A stretch of DNA of 64,000 bases from Loxodes magnus (lineage: Eukaryota > Ciliophora > Karyorelictea > Loxodida > Loxodidae): contig CAMPDV010000919.1 in the NCBI GenBank assembly GCA_946699065.1, positions 101,052 through 165,051 on the forward strand, read 5' to 3'. The stretch's first letter is position 1. Every line of letters starts with the position of its first letter. The notes beneath the pieces were generated by a model. That model had not been told where the DNA came from. It worked only from the letters and a program-made list of their open reading frames with translations, and made no database searches. Both the position numbers and the translations under genes were made by a program. Positions 49,000 to 61,503 of the stretch are shown here, piece by piece.

Positions 49000-49950
49000 C
49001 AAGTTAAAGACAATTTTCGAGGATTTTTACCTCTTCATGCTGTTCCCAGATTGCTCCGGGATTAAAAAAAGGTTTATAAGTCTCTACTTCTCTCCCACCC
49101 ATTTGTTCTTGTTGTCTCTAACTATGTCTTCCGATCAGCAAAGGTTTATTCCTATAAATATTTCCAAGCTAGTTCATGAATAGTCTCTCTAATTTTCCTT
49201 TGTGATATTTGTCTCATTTTCTTTTGCTACTCTTGCTATTCCCTTTATTTTCTCCAATATGGTTCTTAAAGTTTAGGGATTATTCACATCTTCTTCATAG
49301 GTGTTTCTCTGAATTACAATAGTAGCACCTTTTAACTACTTTGATTGGCTTAGCCTTCTTCTTATTGTTAATTACCTCTAACAGCATTGGATCATTTCTT
49401 TGCTCATTAATTGTATTTGCTATTGCAGCTTCTCTTCTTATTCTCCAAGCTTGTTGCCCAGCTCTGTCTGTTTCTATTGCTAATTTTAGGATTAGCAGTT
49501 CTAACTCTGTGATATGTTCCAATATGCACTTAATTCCCTTTCTTAGGACATAAATCTTGACTCGATTTCATCTTGCTTGTTGAGATTCTCCATTAGCTTG
49601 TCGTTGTCCTTCTTAAGTCTCTTGACCTCTTCCTAGAGGTTTAGTACAACTTGGATGAGCTGTTCCATGCTCATCTAGCCAGAAGAATTAAATTCCGACA
49701 CCTCCTGGTGTAAACCAGACTTTGTCTGCTTTCTAGGCTTCTCTAGTGAAGTCGGTGTTTCAGTATGCTTGCTTTTCTGAGCCTTCTTCTGTTCCTCTTG
49801 TTAAATTCCAGGTTGTTAAGGTTGTTAATATTAAGAAAAAGGTTAAAGTTGTGAAGAAGACGACTGCCAAGAAGTGGTTTCTTGCTTCCTCCCTTTCTTT
49901 TTGGTTTAGGAAGAGGTGGTATAGAAGCCTTTCTTGAAACCTTCCACCAT
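49000..49950 (-). pseudogene. Gag-like ORF1 with one frameshift before the knuckle
   Basis: From ATG 49950 it reads MVEGFKKGFYTTSSQTKKKG, TSLEKPRKQTKSGLHQEVSE and a coiled coil (MSMEQLIQVVLNLQEEVKRL). More Gln-rich helix follows. A frameshift near 49400 moves to the frame with KRCYYCNSEKHLWRRCEQ, a canonical C-x2-C-x4-H-x4-C whose Trp is TGA. The basic tail continues to ~49000 and an ATT-repeat tail. With only one break it may be recent, or the break may be a sequencing error. Confidence 0.75.
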
Positions 49951-49999
49951 TTATTTTAAATAGACTTTTTTAAGTAATACTAATAATAACTTTCTTAAT

Positions 50000-50900
50000 C
50001 TCTTCAAACATTAAATATTAGCTATTTTAGACTATTTTTATAATATAATTATTTATTTGGTCTTAATATTAAAATTTATAAATGAGTAATAGCAGTCAAA
50101 GTAGATTAATATTTATGCCAATTACTAGTTATATTAACATTTAAATTAGAAGCATATTTAATAATTATTTTCATTAACAGTTGAAAATCTATGTATTTAA
50201 TGAATAATCTTAGAAAACTACGGATACAATAAACTTAGGGATTTTATAATAGGATTATAAAAATAAGTTAAAATTGAATAGAGTCTTGGTAATTTGCATT
50301 ATATTAGTTTAATTGATTACTAACTATTAATTAATTATATTTAAATATTTTTATATTACTTATATTTAACAATTAAAATCCTCTTAGCACTTAGTATTTA
50401 TAAGTAATTTTATTAGCAGCTTTTACTAATTATCTCTATTTCTTTATATTTTTAATTTATAAGTCTTTTTTAATAGTTAGCCAATTAACAATAATCTCAT
50501 TTTAGCTACTTCATAAGTTTATACTTTTCAATTCTAATTTAAAAATAAAATACTTTATTAATTTATTTTTTTAATTTGCAAGTTAAAATTATTTAATGTT
50601 GTCTTAACTCTCAAATACATTATAAAAATAAAATTATATTTATCAACAAAATTAATAGATTATGATATACAACTGAAATTATAAAGTATAAGCTCCTATA
50701 GCTTAAAATACTTACTGATAGCTATAATCTAATTTAGTTATAACTATCAGTAAGTATTTTATTTTAGCTAACTAATCTTTATTTTTCTATATTTACATTA
50801 AATCATTATTTTATATTTATTTTGATTGCTGTTTATATAAAATCGTATTTTGGATGACTAAATAATTTAAATAAGAAAGAGTTAGTTTATTATTTAATTA
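50000..50900. other. AT-rich sequence containing one strong stem-loop
   Basis: No coding signal was recognised. The only structure is the inverted repeat at 50705-50760. Confidence 0.5.
50705..50760. repeat. 23-bp inverted repeat, 10-base loop
   Basis: AAAATACTTACTGATAG (50705-50721) is perfectly inverted at 50744-50760. With one mismatch the stem extends to 23 bp around the loop TCTAATTTAG. It lies about 170 bases beyond the stop of the kinase gene at 50928, so it could be a 3' processing or stability element or a small palindromic transposon relic. Confidence 0.85.
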
Positions 50901-50927
50901 GTAATATAAAGAGTTTAATATCATTTC

Positions 50928-52637
<1,710 letters not shown>

Positions 52638-52639
52638 TA

Positions 52640-53030
52640 TAATTTTAGTGGCTTTATTTAAATTAAAGTATAAAATTTTAAATTTCTATTTAAATTTATT
52701 TAATTATAGAAATAATTTATTTGAAATGCTTAACTAAACACAGTCTTTACCTTATTAAAATAATGAGTATCTTTATAGTTTATATACATTTAAAAAGTTA
52801 AAATTATTAACTTCCAATGTTTAGGATAGATCATCTCTCACTATGCTATTTACTCTAAGCAGCCTCTTATGACAAATTATTTCTTTTACTGATCAGTTTC
52901 TAAAAGCAAAGACCAATATGAGCGATTAATGAATACTTATAATTGTAGACATTAAGCTATAGCAAGATATAATAATCTTCCAATTGCATTCTCTTCAAAT
53001 CTAGGACCCTTCAACAATTTCTTTATGATT
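52640..53030. other. Upstream region of the intact kinase gene
   Basis: AT-rich for about 170 bases, then mixed composition to the start of the family A element. No promoter motif could be identified. It does not share the 65-base upstream block of the other kinase copies. Confidence 0.4.
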
Positions 53031-53035
53031 AAAGG

Positions 53036-53345
53036 TATAAGCAGGCGATTCCAAATCTTACTCCAACCAAGATTGACTCAAGATCTGGTACCAGGATTAA
53101 CCAAGAATCAAGAATCTTGGCTGGAGTCTGAAAAGGCAAGAATGAAAAGGCATCGAGAAACGTTATTGTTGAGAGATACCAGATACTAAGGTCTCTTATG
53201 GAGTATTCTAATCACGGTCCTATAGAAGACAAGACTCACAAAGAAATGCTAGCACTGTGGAAAACTTCAGCAAAGAAATGTTTAACTTTAAAAATCTTAT
53301 TAAAGAGCTGCGCGCCATTGAGGTGCTACGCACTCTCTAATTTAA
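53036..53345 (+). mobile_element. SINE-like element, family A, copy 2
   Basis: Collinear with the inserted element at 9237-9539 (shared CTGGTACCAGG, AGATACCAGATA, TCACGGTCCTAT, GCACTGTGGAAA). It ends in the shared hairpin (53304-53336) and a tail of TTA repeats. The 5' limit is estimated. No convincing protein is conserved between the two copies, unlike families B-D. Confidence 0.75.
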
Positions 53346-53483
53346 TTTATTATTATTATATGATATATATGAAAAATATTTTGCGAAAAATCTCTTTTAA
53401 TAAGGATTCATTTCAGATAAACTAAAATTAATAGGTTATACTTACTCAAAAATATTAAAGAAGAAAATCATAAAATTAAAGAT

Positions 53484-54056
53484 ATGTACAAGAGCAAGAA
53501 GGAAAAATTGCAAACATTATTTCTCATGCCAAAGATTGAAAATGACAATAGATACTCAGCAATGTGAGAATCGAGTAATTAAAAAAAGCACAATCAACTT
53601 GCAGAGTTGACGGAAAGCCTAGATATTTAAAATATGTCAATAACGACTCTATAGATGTAGAAATTGAAGATTAATTGGGAAAAAATTCTTTTTAAAAAAG
53701 AATAAATTAATGCTGATATTGAAGGAGAATTGGCCAAACAGTAAGATAATACTGAAATTTAAACAAAAACAACAATAAGAAAATTTAAAATTATGACATC
53801 TTTCAGAATTTATATTGCATTTCAAATTGGATATTATGCAAAGTTAAAATTTATAGAGGAAGTGAAATATTAAGACATAGCATTAGCTCAATAAAGAAGA
53901 AACGAACAAATGCTTGGTAGTGAATTTGACTGAACTAAGATTCCAATTATAAAAAAGGGTTAAATCAGCACAAGTAAATATATCTTCCAGAAAAGCGATT
54001 CAAACTAAGATTGGAAATTTAAGATTTAGCAAAACAATTAAATTTTAAAATAGTGA
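53484..54056 (+). CDS. Hypothetical charged protein
   Basis: The frame from ATG 53484 to TGA 54056 (190 codons) reads as a charged, mostly helical protein (MYKSKKEKLQTLFLMPKIEN, LGSEFDWTKIPIIKKGQ) with two internal TGAs as Trp and one terminal TGA. It starts 150 bases after a family A element. No motif was recognised. It may be a small ORF1-like protein or a host gene. Confidence 0.5.
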
Positions 54057-54059
54057 TGA

Positions 54060-54600
54060 ATCTATTAAAAGTGGAATGACTATAATTTATTATTATATTA
54101 TTATATACCTAAAATATAATTAAAGTAATAAAAATTTTAGAATCTTATTATTTTCCAATCTAACTCTTAACAATAAAACTATAACAATTTTATAATTTAA
54201 GCTTTATTCTCTAATGCTTTATAATTATCTTTAGTAAGGTTTTGCTTGAAAGAAATTAAAAGTTTACTATAGCTTATAAAATATTTTTATTTTATATTTA
54301 ATAAGAAAAATTAAATTTAAATGTTATAATCAATGGATTGGCTTAAAAAGATAGAATGTATTAAGGAGTAAATTTTATATACAAGAAAGAATTTAATAAC
54401 CATTAGTCAAATTAGGTGAATAGCTACTATGAAAAAAGATATATTTATTTGATGAGGTATAAGAATATGACTACTTAGTTTTTTTAAAGTCTTTGCAAAT
54501 TTTTTATATTTAATTAAATAAAAATCTATGAGGAAATAGTCTCCTGAATTATAAAAAGGTAATATTGGAGCTTCGTTTAAAATTGAAACAAGCATGAGAT
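54060..54600. other. AT-rich sequence
   Basis: No recognised feature. Confidence 0.45.
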
Positions 54601-55035
54601 AACTTTAAGAAAGGCTTTTTTAGCAGTTATTATATAACTGAAGTAAATTTAAATAAGATTTGCTTTGCTTCTACAATTTTCACCTCTTCCAAAAAATAGA
54701 TTTTTCTCCGTAATCGGGATACTCTACTTTCCATTTAAATTTACCGCAATTTTATATCTAAATCAGATGCTCATTTTTTCTTGTAAACGATTCTATATGA
54801 GGTACAAACTTTTTCTATATTATTGGAAATGTTTCTTTTCTAATTCGTTTCTTTCTTCTCAGTAAACCTTTTATCTTCTTTGAAAAAACAAACATTATAG
54901 ATAGAGGTGCTTTTCACTTCTACAGAAGTAGTATTTCTTCTTTGTTGGCTTAGTTTAATTTTAAGGTATTATGACTAGGGAATTGTTCCTACTTATTGTT
55001 TAAGTGGGAATATTTGGAGCATACAATAAATAATA
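54600..55035 (-). pseudogene. C-terminal fragment of a gag-like ORF1
   Basis: The minus strand carries YYFCRSEKHLYLQC, the knuckle spacing with the first Cys changed to Tyr. KVYWEERNELEKKHFQQYRK follows, matching KTYWEEKNKLEKKLFQKYRK in the remnant at 1400-2299. The coiled-coil half is missing, and a family C element adjoins on the 5' side. Confidence 0.65.
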
Positions 55036-55050
55036 AATAAATATTATTCT

Positions 55051-55442
55051 AGAGCGAGTAGTACCCTTGTTGGCATGTAGTTCTTTCAATATTAATATTA
55101 AAAAACTGTTCTTATATTTCATGCTATCATTCTAACTGTCTAATGAGTCATGTCAGCAATTCCTAATGGTGAATCTACTTATTAAAAATTATTCTTGAAT
55201 TATGAACCAAATCCTCTAGTCTTCTTGAATAAAATTCAAATAAGAATTAATAATTAAATCATTAGAAAACCCGTCAGTCAAATGCTTATACTTCTAGCGA
55301 GATTCCTCGGGGCAAGTTAGGCTTGTCTCATCCAAACTTGTCCACTCTTTCCGTAAGTGGCATCTAGTGCGAGAAAATTTGCAAAGCGGTATACACTGCG
55401 CCAGATTACTTACTAGTTGTCATGACCGCAACCAACATCCAT
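55051..55442 (-). mobile_element. Short coding retroelement, family C, full length
   Basis: The minus strand starts AAATATGGATGTTGG (ATG at 55442) and ends with the shared hairpin (55051-55084) and an ATTT/ATT tail. It encodes CIPLCKFSRTRCHLRKEW and HLTDGFSNDLI, conserved in the 36.6 kb copy. A second frame at the 5' end also reads well (RSVYRFANFLALDATYG), so the true frame at the N-terminus is uncertain. Confidence 0.75.
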
Positions 55443-55479
55443 ATTTCATATAATATTAATTATTATATAATATTATTTA

Positions 55480-55818
55480 AATAGGGTGGAAAGCCCTCTC
55501 CTTCGGATGCTGCTTTAAGGCCCAGCAAGAAAACAAAAAGTGAGCACGGACGGAGGATAAATCGGAGGAAGAGAAACCAATGACAAGAGAAAGAAGATGT
55601 GACAAGCTAGAGAACTCTGAATGCCAGGAGGAAACTTTCTTCATCCTAGATCGGGGAAATGTACCCGTAATCCCATATTGCATCCTATGCTTTGGAAGAA
55701 AAAATTACAGGGATGTACTGCAGGAAGAGAAAACAAGGACAGAGAGACATAAAAAATTTTCGACATTAAATAAAATAAAATTAAAGAGCTGCGCACCAAC
55801 GAGATTACTACGCGCTTT
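55480..55818 (+). mobile_element. Short coding retroelement, family B, copy 2
   Basis: Plus-strand partner of the element at 22838-23182, with the hairpin at 55785-55818 and an AATTTAATT tail. The ATG at 55580 opens a frame giving MTRERRCDKLENSECQEE and later NVPVIPYCILCFGRKN. The upstream GGTGGAAAGCCC block corresponds to the ORF1 start signature but is one base out of frame with the rest. Confidence 0.75.
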
Positions 55819-55869
55819 AAAATCCAATTTAATTATAACAGATTTCAATGATAATAACTTTTAAAGTTC

Positions 55870-57440
55870 TTGAAATTAAAAAATCTAAAAACGATCTAAA
55901 TTTTTTGAAATATTAAAATTCTTAGATTTTGGTGTTTTATTGAAAACTCTTTAATTAAATATTTTAAAACCTAAATGATTTTTAATGTTAAAAATTACTA
56001 TTTTCTCATTTTTAATTATTTAAACCTATTTAATTTTGTTAGAATACTTCTAAATTTTTTTTCTCAGTTCTTAATTTTCAGATTAGATATTTAAGATTTC
56101 TTTATTATTTTATTAAATATTTAGGACTTAATTTTTCAAGATTACTATCTTTGAATGATAATTTTTGTGCTTTTAGATTATATAGAATTAGCTTGAAGAG
56201 CTATGTTTAATCTTAATTTAATTTTGTTAAAGCATTAAAAAATTTTTTATTTTTTTCTGTTTAATTTAATTTTAGATTAATTTATTAAGATAATTTCTAG
56301 ATTGACACAAAATGATTAAGTAAATTTTCAAATCTATTAAAACAATTTAGCTAGAAAATGAAAGATTATTTTTATGTTTTATTACTATTTATTTATCTTT
56401 GGAGGTTTAAATTTGTTTCCAAAATATACTGAATCATAATAATTTTTTCTTTTATTTATTTTTTAACTTTCTACGAATATGTTAAGGCTAAAAATTTTTT
56501 AAAACTTAATAATTATTTTTTATTTTAAGATTATAGTGACTTTACGAGATTAGATCGATGAATTTTACAAAAAAAACTTTACTTATTTTTTTAAAGGGGT
56601 GCTAGATTTAAATGTAGTTTTACATAATTTTTTTGATTTATTTTATTTTAAATGTTTACGTTTTTGTTTTAAAATTTTTTTTAATTAATAGAATTATTTA
56701 TAATATTAAAATTTTTAATTTAAAGATTAATTTATTTAGATTTAAGTTAAACTCTATTTTTCATTTAGAATTTTATTGACTATAACTCTTATTTCAATTT
56801 GGTTTTTCCTTTTTTTATTTTTTATTATTTTTATGCTTTTTAATTTTTTAGAACTGACAAAAGACTCATAAAATAGCTTTAATTTTAAAATTATTCATAC
56901 AAGCTATTATCTTTCATTAGAATCACTAAAAACAATGAAAAAATATTCAGTGCTCTAAAGAAGGTTTGCTAAAGTAGTGCTCAACATCTAACTAATTTTA
57001 GTTCTCTTTTACCAAAATAAGTATATGAGAATCTCAAATGCTAAAAATTAGAAATTTAACAAAGCATTTTAAGATTTCACTTTTCTAAATAAATTTTTAG
57101 TTTTCAAGTTAAGCCTTTAGATTTATTAGATTAAATATAAACTTTTTATAATTATTAGATTCTATTTTTTCAATATTTGCTAAATTATTGTTAACGAAGT
57201 ACCCTTTTATTTTTAGATTTAATTCTTTAGTTAATTTTGTTTTAATAGTTTATTAATTTTGTTAATTCTTTTATAAAATGTTTTTAAATTTTTTAGTGTT
57301 TAAGATAAGTTTAAACTATTTCTTTATTTCTTTGATTGAAGTTTAATTTATTTTAATTTTGTTAAACATTTTATTTTTTATAATTATTTTAATAGCTGAA
57401 TTTTTAAGCCTTTTAGCTTTGTAAAGCTGATATAAATATT
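55870..57440. other. AT-rich sequence, T-rich on plus
   Basis: Long T/A runs with TTTAATTTT-like words repeated in no clear period. No motif-bearing reading frame or element end was recognised. Confidence 0.5.
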
Positions 57441-57451
57441 ATATAGAATAA

Positions 57452-58126
57452 ATGGCTCCTAAGAAATAATAGAATTCTCAAACAGCGCCTAATAATTAGC
57501 TAGACTTTGCTAACAATTTTTATTTGCTGCAATTAAGTAATTAAAGTTAGCGAAATAAGTTTAAGACCTTAAATAAATTAATCCCTCATGTTAACCATTA
57601 ACAAATTGATAAATTAATAGAATCCTAAGTAAGAAATTAAATAATAGACTGTTTCTTAAGAGATGGAAAGGTTGATCAAATCGAATGGAATCTAAGATTA
57701 AATTTTGTTTAGAGGATCTGTTAACTGGAGTACACCAAGCTTAATTAATTATCAGATCCGAAATCAAAAGGAGAATAAAATCCTAACTCAAAATTATCCA
57801 ATTTGGATATAAAAATTAGATTTTGATGTTGTAATAATTATAGACACAAAATTAATTAGAGTTATAGATTTAATAAGAAACAACCATTAGTAACAGAAAG
57901 AGGAATCTAAAACCTATTAAATATCTACTGCTTGCCGAGTAAAAGAATTTACAAGAAGAAAGTATTTTAACCATTCTTAAAAGCTCCAAAAATCTAAGAT
58001 GAATTGCGAAACGAAAGATGACAATTAGGATTTGACTTACTACCAATAGCAAAAGGAAGAAAACAAGCAAGTTATAAGGATTATGATCCAGATAATCCAG
58101 AAAAACACGAATTCAAGGCCTTTTGA
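57452..58126 (+). CDS. ORF1-like protein, second subfamily, first of a tandem pair
   Basis: From ATG 57452 it reads MAPKKQQNSQTAPNNQLDF and continues Gln/Leu-rich. A degenerate knuckle FWCCNNYRHKI (Trp from TGA) follows, then a basic tail and TGA at 58124 (224 codons). The start is chosen because the next gene begins MASKKQQN in the same way. The first knuckle Cys appears to be Phe. It resembles the ORF1-only elements in order (Gln-rich, knuckle, basic tail) but not in sequence. Confidence 0.55.
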
Positions 58127-58213
58127 TTTATGCAAACCTCTATAAACAATATTTCGTTGTAAACCAAACAAAGGCGACGCCATGTTAATTTATTATTATT
58201 ATATATATATAAA

Positions 58214-58952
58214 ATGGCTTCTAAGAAATAACAGAACTTTGAACAAAACATTTAAACAGGAAAATTCTCTAAAAAATAAAAAACGAAATAATTACAGGTG
58301 AGTGAAAGTGAGAAATATGATTGATATGACGAACATTAGCCACTTGGAAATCCAGAATTAAAAAAAACTTCCGACACAAACTCAAATAGAAATATTATCT
58401 AAGTCATTAAAAGAGTTTATGCTTAAAAATAGATACCTCACTGATAAAGTAGAAAAATTAGAAAAACTAATAACTTCTTTACTTGAGAAACAATATTAAT
58501 CATCATAAGAAATAGAAGACAAACTGGAACAAAGAATTCTTGAAATTTAATAATAAATTCAGGTAACGCCATTTTCGATTTAACAGAATTAATCAGATCC
58601 TATGGAAATAGAAAATGAAGCCTCAAATTAAAATAAACAGTAAACGTTTATTTAAAATAAGTAGTAAATTTAAATTAAATAAGTGTTACAGGAATAATAG
58701 TTTAAAAGAAGAATAAAATGCTACGTGTGCAATAAATAACACCAATTAAAATACTGATACTAACTAAGCGAAATTTAAAGAAAGAATAAATAAGATATTT
58801 TTAGAAAACTATTTAGGATATATCCAACATAAAGCGGAAAAATTTAGAGAAAAAATTCTTTAATTCAAATCTTAATCCTTGGATAAATAATTAAGAAAGC
58901 TATTTGCAAGATGAAAACTATTCAGAATATTAAAGGATGGGTGCGCTAATGA
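58214..58952 (+). pseudogene. ORF1-like protein, second of the tandem pair, one frameshift
   Basis: Starts MASKKQQNFEQ after a (TTA)n/(TA)n run that looks like the 3' tail of the upstream element. One base too many or too few in the A8 run near 58359 shifts the frame. The second frame gives a coiled coil (KSLKEFMLKNRYLTDKVEKL, LEKLITSLLEKQ), a Gln-rich linker and CYVCNKQHQLKYWYQ, a knuckle without a clear last Cys. TGA is at 58950. The 3' end contains GTGCGCTAATGAAGTGCTAC, similar to the shared hairpin. The terminal repeat begins inside this gene at 58897. Confidence 0.6.
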
Positions 58953-60308
58953 AGTGCTACACCGCCTAACTAAGCCTAGTAGAAATTCAAGACAAACTAA
59001 TAGAGACAAGCTGATAGAATAGGTCAGATGGCTGACTACTAAGGCTTTAAAAAAGCTTTTTAACTTTATTATAAAAAATTAATAAATATTATAGAAATAA
59101 AGGTTATAATATGAAAATTTTATAAATTATAGAAAATGCCATAAAGACTTTAAGAAGTTTTTTACTCCATCTTCTTGATACAGGAGAGAAAAGCCAGAAA
59201 CATCTCTTCTTTAGCATATACCTTAGCTTTAATTATCTCAAACTTCTTAATATGCTCAATTTACTAGCAAGGAAGAAAATTAGAAATTTAAGAAACAACT
59301 CGCACATTAATCTCTTGTGCAAATTCCTCCATAAAAAGTAAATACTAGTATATCTCAATGAATGAGACTGAAAAAAATTTATAGAAGTATAAAATAATGT
59401 CAGAAGAATCAACATCGCAAAATTCACTATAAATGAGTCCTTAATCACCTTGATTAAGATAAAATCTTTATATTAGAATAGAAAAAATGTTCAAAATCAT
59501 CTTCAGATTAATAAGAACTGTCGTTGATTTTAATTAACAGTTGAAAATTTTAATGTATGAGATTGAAAGTCATGATAAGGATGGAAATTACATAATTTTC
59601 TAACTCTAAATAAAAGTTTGAAACTAAAATAGAAGAAATAGATAGCTATCTATTAATGATGGTTCAATAAAGTGTAAAATAAACCAAAAAATTTAATTAA
59701 GATGAATATTTAAAAAAATAGAGACAGCTTAAATAATTTGGCAATAAAATCGACTAAATAAGTTAACTAAACGATTCCAATGAAATTTACATTAAGTAAT
59801 ATAAAGAAGGAAAAAAAATTTAAAAGATATTTCTTTTTTATATATAATAGAGACTAGTGATATAACGTAACTGATTTAAACAATATTTGAGAATATAAAA
59901 TAATAAAACTCGGAAGGAAATTATGAGACTTGTTTGAGATTAACAAGAATATGATTTACAGAAAATTAAGAATATACAAAGAAAATACTTGTTCAAGTAT
60001 CAATAAAAATTAAAAAAATAATTAATTTACTAAAATATTTTATTAAATACTTAAGAAAAAAGTTTGCAAAATTTGATTTTGATGTTAGAGATAAAGTATT
60101 AAAAAGATTTTTAAATTAAGAGATTAGCATTAAATACAGATCGAAAAATGAAATTATATACCAGATGAATAAAGATTTATTTAAAAAATGGCAAGAAAAT
60201 AAAATAGAATAAAAATAAAATAAAATAATAATAAAATGCTTATGATATTTTAAATAAAGGAATTTAATAAGAGTATAATTGTTTTTAAATTATAATTTAT
60301 TATTATTA

Positions 60309-61200
60309 TATAATCAAAATTAATATAAATAAATTTTGCTCATTTTCTAGGATTCTCAGAGCATTCTATTCTGATACACGTATTTTTTTTCGTGGTTGGG
60401 ATCTCTCCAATTTCTACATCAATCTTCTCTAACATTCTATTTCTGGATCATTATATTATTTTCTCTTATAGATAATTCCCTTTTAGTTACAAAACATCTT
60501 TCTATATTTTTGGAATAGTTTCTTTTCTAATTTATTTTTTTCTTCTCAGTAAGTTTTTTATATTTTCAAAATAAATAAAATTATAGTAAGAGATGTTTTT
60601 CACATCTAAAGAAGCAGTAACTCTCCTTTTTTTATTTATTTTTTTAATTATTTTGAATATTAAGAATCAGTGAATTTATTAATTCCATCTTGACTTCTAA
60701 TAATATCGGGACTATTCTACAATCTTTGTTTAAGCTTTGTTCAATTTTATGTTAAGTTTTTATTAATTTTCTATTAATTCTTTTAATTTTAATTTGATCA
60801 TTATTGCTTCTATTATTAGGTCTATTTTTGACCACTCTAGTCTTGAGATTCGCTTCGAAGATCTTTAATTCTCTCTTCTAAGACATGAATGATTTTTATA
60901 TTTTCTTGTATGTTTAGATTTTCTAATTGAGCTTTATTGTCCTTTTTCAGTCTTTTAACCTCTTCCAAGATATCCAGTATTACTTTGACTAGTTGTTCAA
61001 AACTTGTCTACTCCGTTATTGGGAGTTGCGATAATTCTTTCTATAATATATTTTTTTGCCTATTTCCTAGGCTTTTCTTCAGAAGTAGCAGCTTTGATTG
61101 CATGAATACCTTCTTGTCTGATTTTTCCTAGTCTTGTATATTCTAGGATGCCTCTTACTCCTAATTTAGGAATAGGAAATCTTTATCATATTCCTGCCAT
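60309..61200 (-). pseudogene. Gag-like ORF1 remnant, copy B
   Basis: Copy of 1400-2299 with the same start (ATG 61200) and the same damaged knuckle. It has a few additional single-base differences, including one more T in the run near 61053. Confidence 0.65.
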
Positions 61201-61503
61201 TTTTAACTCATATTTTATTAAAATTGATCACATAAGATTTATCATGCTCTTAATATTTAAGATAACTAGGTTGAATTTAATAATTTAAATGCCTTAACTT
61301 TACAAATTAAAATAGTGATTAAGGAGCAAATTAATTTATAATAGTCTAGTATCTTAAAGAATATTAATATATTCTTTAACTAAAGCATTTTTAATTAGTT
61401 ATATAATTTTCTTCAATTACATGTAATATGAAAGAATTAATTTAGCATAGATTTATTAATATTTATATACTTGTAGATAAATCATGTTGTTTACTACTTT
61501 TAT

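Noticed and set aside
49341-49553. Plus-strand ORF opposite a gag-like gene
   Set aside because: The other strand carries the CCHC knuckle and family signatures in the overlapping frame.
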